Source: Pigmentiphaga sp. H8
Lineage (GTDB): Bacteria; Pseudomonadota; Gammaproteobacteria; Burkholderiales; Burkholderiaceae_B
Reading direction: 5' to 3'
Assembly: GCF_003854895.1 (NCBI RefSeq)
Contig: NZ_CP033966.1
Location: 4,340,001-4,404,000, forward strand
DNA: 64,000 nucleotides
Part shown: in pieces, positions 61,832-64,000 of the stretch
How positions within the stretch are numbered: position 1 is the stretch's first letter
Layout: every line of letters starts with the position of its first letter
Translations under genes and position numbers: made by a program
Notes under the pieces: model-generated
Database searches by the model: none
What the model was told of the DNA's origin: nothing
Seen by the model: only the letters and a program-made list of their open reading frames with translations

Positions 61832-62650
61832 CTAGCGCCAGGCCGCGAGATCCGCCGCCTCCAGCGGCTTGGCGAACAGATAGCCCTGCCCCAGCGCCAC
61901 GCCGCGATCGCGCAGATAGGCGGCCTGCGCCTCGGTCTCGATGCCCTCGGACACCACCGCGAGGTTCAACCGCCGGGCCAGGTCGATGAGGGTGTCCAGC
62001 ACCACGGCGCGGATCGAACCGGTCCCGATGCCGCGTATGTACGAACGGTCGATCTTGAGATGATCGACAGGAAACCGGTCCAGACAGGCCAGGGAATTGT
62101 GGCCGGTACCGAAATCGTCCAGCGACCATAGGGCGCCCAGTGCACGCGCCTGCGCCATGTTGTGCCGGACCAGCGGACTGTCGGGCAGGCATTCGCGCTC
62201 GGTCAGTTCGAGTACGACCACGGGCCGGTCGGGACCAAGCCGGCCCATGAAACGGCGGATGTCCTCGGCGAACGCCTGCGTAGCCAGGTACGAACCGCTG
62301 ATGTTGACGGCCAGGCGATGCTGGGCCCCCAGCCCCAGGCTGACGGCGTCGCGGGCAACCAGGTCGAGGATGTGGCGAGTCAGTTCGGCCATCAGGCCGC
62401 GGCTCTCCGCCACCGGAATGAACCGATCGGGCGGCACGCCGCCCCGGCCCGGCCGGTGCCAGCGCACGAGCGCCTCGACCCCACTGAACGCCAGGGTGTC
62501 GAGCGCGACGATGGGCTGGTACACCATGCGGAATTCGCGCCGGCGGATGGCGCGCTGGATCGCACGGGCAGACAGGAACCTGCGCGCGCAGTGGCCCCAG
62601 AACAGCACGGCACTACAAAGGAAACGCGGTACGCGGGGCCTGATGGACAT
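61832..62650 (-). CDS. Stand-alone EAL-domain cyclic-di-GMP phosphodiesterase
   Basis: A 272-residue protein. After a short N-terminal part with one possible hydrophobic stretch (about 10-22, FLCSAVLFWGH), the EAL domain fills the rest. Catalytic residues appear intact: SGVEALVRWHRP, AVNISGSYLA, VLELTEREC, LDDFGTGHNSL (His for the usual Tyr), HLKIDRS, SEGIETE and GQGYLFAKPL. ATG 62650 is preferred to TTG 62662. Divergent from the TerC-type gene. Confidence 0.9.
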   Translation of the reverse strand: MSIRPRVPRFLCSAVLFWGHCARRFLSARAIQRAIRRREFRMVYQPIVALDTLAFSGVEALVRWHRPGRGGVPPDRFIPVAESRGLMAELTRHILDLVARDAVSLGLGAQHRLAVNISGSYLATQAFAEDIRRFMGRLGPDRPVVVLELTERECLPDSPLVRHNMAQARALGALWSLDDFGTGHNSLACLDRFPVDHLKIDRSYIRGIGTGSIRAVVLDTLIDLARRLNLAVVSEGIETEAQAAYLRDRGVALGQGYLFAKPLEAADLAAWR

Positions 62651-62791
62651 CGACCACCCCAATATTGATCATGGCGGCCAGTTTCCATCCACCAATCGGT
62701 CAGGACAAGTCACATCCCATCCGATAAACAGATATCTATTTTTCAGCGGAAACATACGGTCCCGCCGTTCCGGGAAGGCGAGTGACCCTTT

Positions 62792-62841
62792 TAATAGTGC
62801 CATTATTAGAATGTTTAAAACATTCTAGGAATAGAATGTTT
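62792..62841. promoter_or_regulatory. Palindrome cluster between EAL and TerC genes
   Basis: A perfect 21 bp palindrome TAGAATGTTTAAAACATTCTA (62807-62827), a repeat of its half site TAGAATGTTT at 62832-62841, and a looser TAATA...TATTA (62792-62808) lie in AT-rich DNA. The cluster resembles a multimeric repressor operator; the cognate regulator is not in the window. Confidence 0.55.
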
Positions 62842-62917
62842 CGCGGCTCATCCTTATGCGTACGGCTCTTGCGCCGGTATCGATGCGGCCTTCCTTGTTC
62901 TTTCCGGGGGCAAGCTC

Positions 62918-63625
62918 ATGTTCGAACTCATCGAGACGCTTCATTGGGGCGCCGTCTTCCAGATCATCCTGATCGACATCCTGCTGGGCGGCGACAATGC
63001 CATCGTCATCGCCCTGGCCTGCCGCAACCTGCCGCCCCGGCAACGGATCAAAGGCATCCTGTGGGGCACCGCGGGCGCCATCCTGCTGCGCGTCCTGCTG
63101 ATCGCCTTCGCGCTGGCGCTGCTGAGCATGCCCTTCCTGAAGATCGTGGGCTGTGCGCTGTTGATCTGGATAGGCATCAAGCTGCTGGCCCAGGACAAGG
63201 ACGCGCACGGCGACATCGACGGCGGCACGTCCGTCTTCGGCGCCATCCGGACCATCATCATCGCCGACTTCGCCATGAGCCTGGACAACGTCATCGCCAT
63301 CGCCGGCGCGGCCGAGAGCGCCCATCTCGGACACCAGCTGTACTACGTGATCTTCGGCCTGTGCGTCAGCGTGCCCATCATCGTCTGGGGCAGCACGCTG
63401 GTCCTGAAGCTGATAGACCGCTTCCCCGTGATCGTCACGCTGGGCGCGGGCATGCTGGGATGGATCGCCGGCGGCATGCTGATCAGCGACACCTTCGTCG
63501 TCGAACACCTGGGCGAACCCGGCCCCATGGTCGAACTGGCGGTGGAGATCGTGGCCGCGCTATCCGTCATCGCCGTGGGCAAGTGGCTGGTCATGCACCG
63601 GCGGCACCAGCCGTCCATCGGCTAG
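62918..63625 (+). CDS. TerC/YjbE-family integral membrane protein
   Basis: A 235-residue polytopic membrane protein, about 7 TM segments. Both halves carry a metal-type acidic motif: LLGGDNAIVIALACRNLP (D26, N27) and IIADFAMSLDNVIAIAG (D117, D123, N124). Members export Mn(II) or help metalate exported enzymes. No yybP-ykoY riboswitch hallmark is seen upstream; a palindrome cluster is. Confidence 0.9.
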   Translation: MFELIETLHWGAVFQIILIDILLGGDNAIVIALACRNLPPRQRIKGILWGTAGAILLRVLLIAFALALLSMPFLKIVGCALLIWIGIKLLAQDKDAHGDIDGGTSVFGAIRTIIIADFAMSLDNVIAIAGAAESAHLGHQLYYVIFGLCVSVPIIVWGSTLVLKLIDRFPVIVTLGAGMLGWIAGGMLISDTFVVEHLGEPGPMVELAVEIVAALSVIAVGKWLVMHRRHQPSIG

Positions 63626-63681
63626 GCGGCGGGGACGGCACATATCGAAGATGCAAACCGCGCAGGCGCAAGCGTGCGACG

Positions 63682-64000
63682 CTACAGGTGGAAATCGCCG
63701 GCGGCTTCCGGCTGGTAAAGCACTTTCTCGATGCAGATACGGCGGGTCCGGTCCGAAATCCGCCAGTCGATGGCATCGCCCTCCTGGTAGCCCAGGATCG
63801 CGGCGCCGACGTCGGAGCACACCGACAGTTTCCCGGCGCTGCCGTCCGCGTCCTCGGGGTAGACCAGGGCGACTTCCACTTCCTCGTCGTCCAGGTGCAG
63901 CAAGGCCCTGGAGTTCATCGTGACGACATTGCGCGCCACTTGCCGCGAATCGACGACGATGGCTCGTTCGATCTCGTGCTCGAGGTCGACGACAGCCGGC
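63682..64000 (-). CDS. rnk: Nucleoside diphosphate kinase regulator Rnk, 3' part
   Basis: The gene runs off the right edge, so its start is outside the window; 105 codons are visible. The GreA/GreB-like C-terminal domain shows LVYPEDADGSAGKLSVCSDV and AAILGYQEGDAIDW, typical of Rnk, which binds RNA polymerase near the secondary channel. A GTG at 63939 is in frame, but coding continues smoothly beyond it. Confidence 0.88.
   Translation of the reverse strand, partial: PAVVDLEHEIERAIVVDSRQVARNVVTMNSRALLHLDDEEVEVALVYPEDADGSAGKLSVCSDVGAAILGYQEGDAIDWRISDRTRRICIEKVLYQPEAAGDFHL

Noticed and set aside
62842..62917. yybP-ykoY manganese riboswitch ahead of the TerC-type gene
   Set aside because: Looked for because of the gene family, but the leader is short and I do not see the conserved stem-loop pattern.

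Overview
The window is 64 kb of very GC-rich (roughly two-thirds G+C) chromosome from a betaproteobacterium of the Alcaligenaceae, most like Bordetella or Achromobacter. Three things point there: three orphan Bug/TTT periplasmic receptors, the block orders lptD-surA-pdxA-rsmA and dusB-fis-purH-ruvC-ruvA-ruvB, and a dense layout with many 1-4 nt stop/start overlaps. I see no prophage, insertion sequence, CRISPR array or rRNA operon. There is one tRNA gene, tRNA-Lys(UUU).

Layout. 1-7.7 kb: housekeeping run corC-lnt-glyQ-glyS-gmhB-plsC and a YgjP-type metalloprotease (magnesium handling, lipoprotein acylation, glycyl-tRNA, LPS heptose, phospholipid). 7.7-14.7 kb: accessory island with gloA, an FAD monooxygenase facing an AraC regulator, a fused SpmA/SpmB-like membrane protein, and a LysR / polysaccharide-deacetylase / Bug cassette. 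14.7-20.4 kb, minus strand: lptD-surA, then pdxA-rsmA. 20.6-31 kb, plus strand: amgK-murU (cell-wall sugar recycling), pepP-ubiH, dusB-fis, purH, ruvC-ruvA-gst-ruvB. 31.6-37 kb: complete ybgC-tolQRAB-pal-cpoB envelope operon with a strong terminator, then tRNA-Lys and a small unknown gene. 37.8-43.7 kb: Bug + LysR carrying two HTH domains, an OsmC protein, a PAS/degenerate-GGDEF/EAL protein and an Anbu proteasome-like peptidase. 43.9-50.6 kb: three-gene gentisate pathway (gentisate to fumarate + pyruvate), class III aminotransferase, PiuC-type dioxygenase, FMN hydroxy-acid oxidase, Bug. 50.8-59.8 kb: minus-strand aromatic locus ligB-ligA, a five-gene branched-chain/aromatic-type ABC importer, an alpha/beta hydrolase and glutathione-independent formaldehyde dehydrogenase, with a divergent GntR regulator whose palindromic sites sit on both promoters. 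59.8-64 kb: acyltransferase, SDR, stand-alone EAL protein, TerC-type metal exporter, and Rnk cut by the window end.

The most notable non-coding signal is a dispersed, modular, hairpin-rich intergenic element (six copies plus one fragment), usually sitting directly behind the stop codon of a gene. One copy supplies the last codons and stop of surA. Other leads are the GntR operator architecture, the duplicated-HTH LysR, the orphan Anbu peptidase, and an unexplained minus-strand terminator in the only gene-free stretch longer than 300 bp (31039-31597). I did not find a clear multi-gene defence or other wholly novel system.
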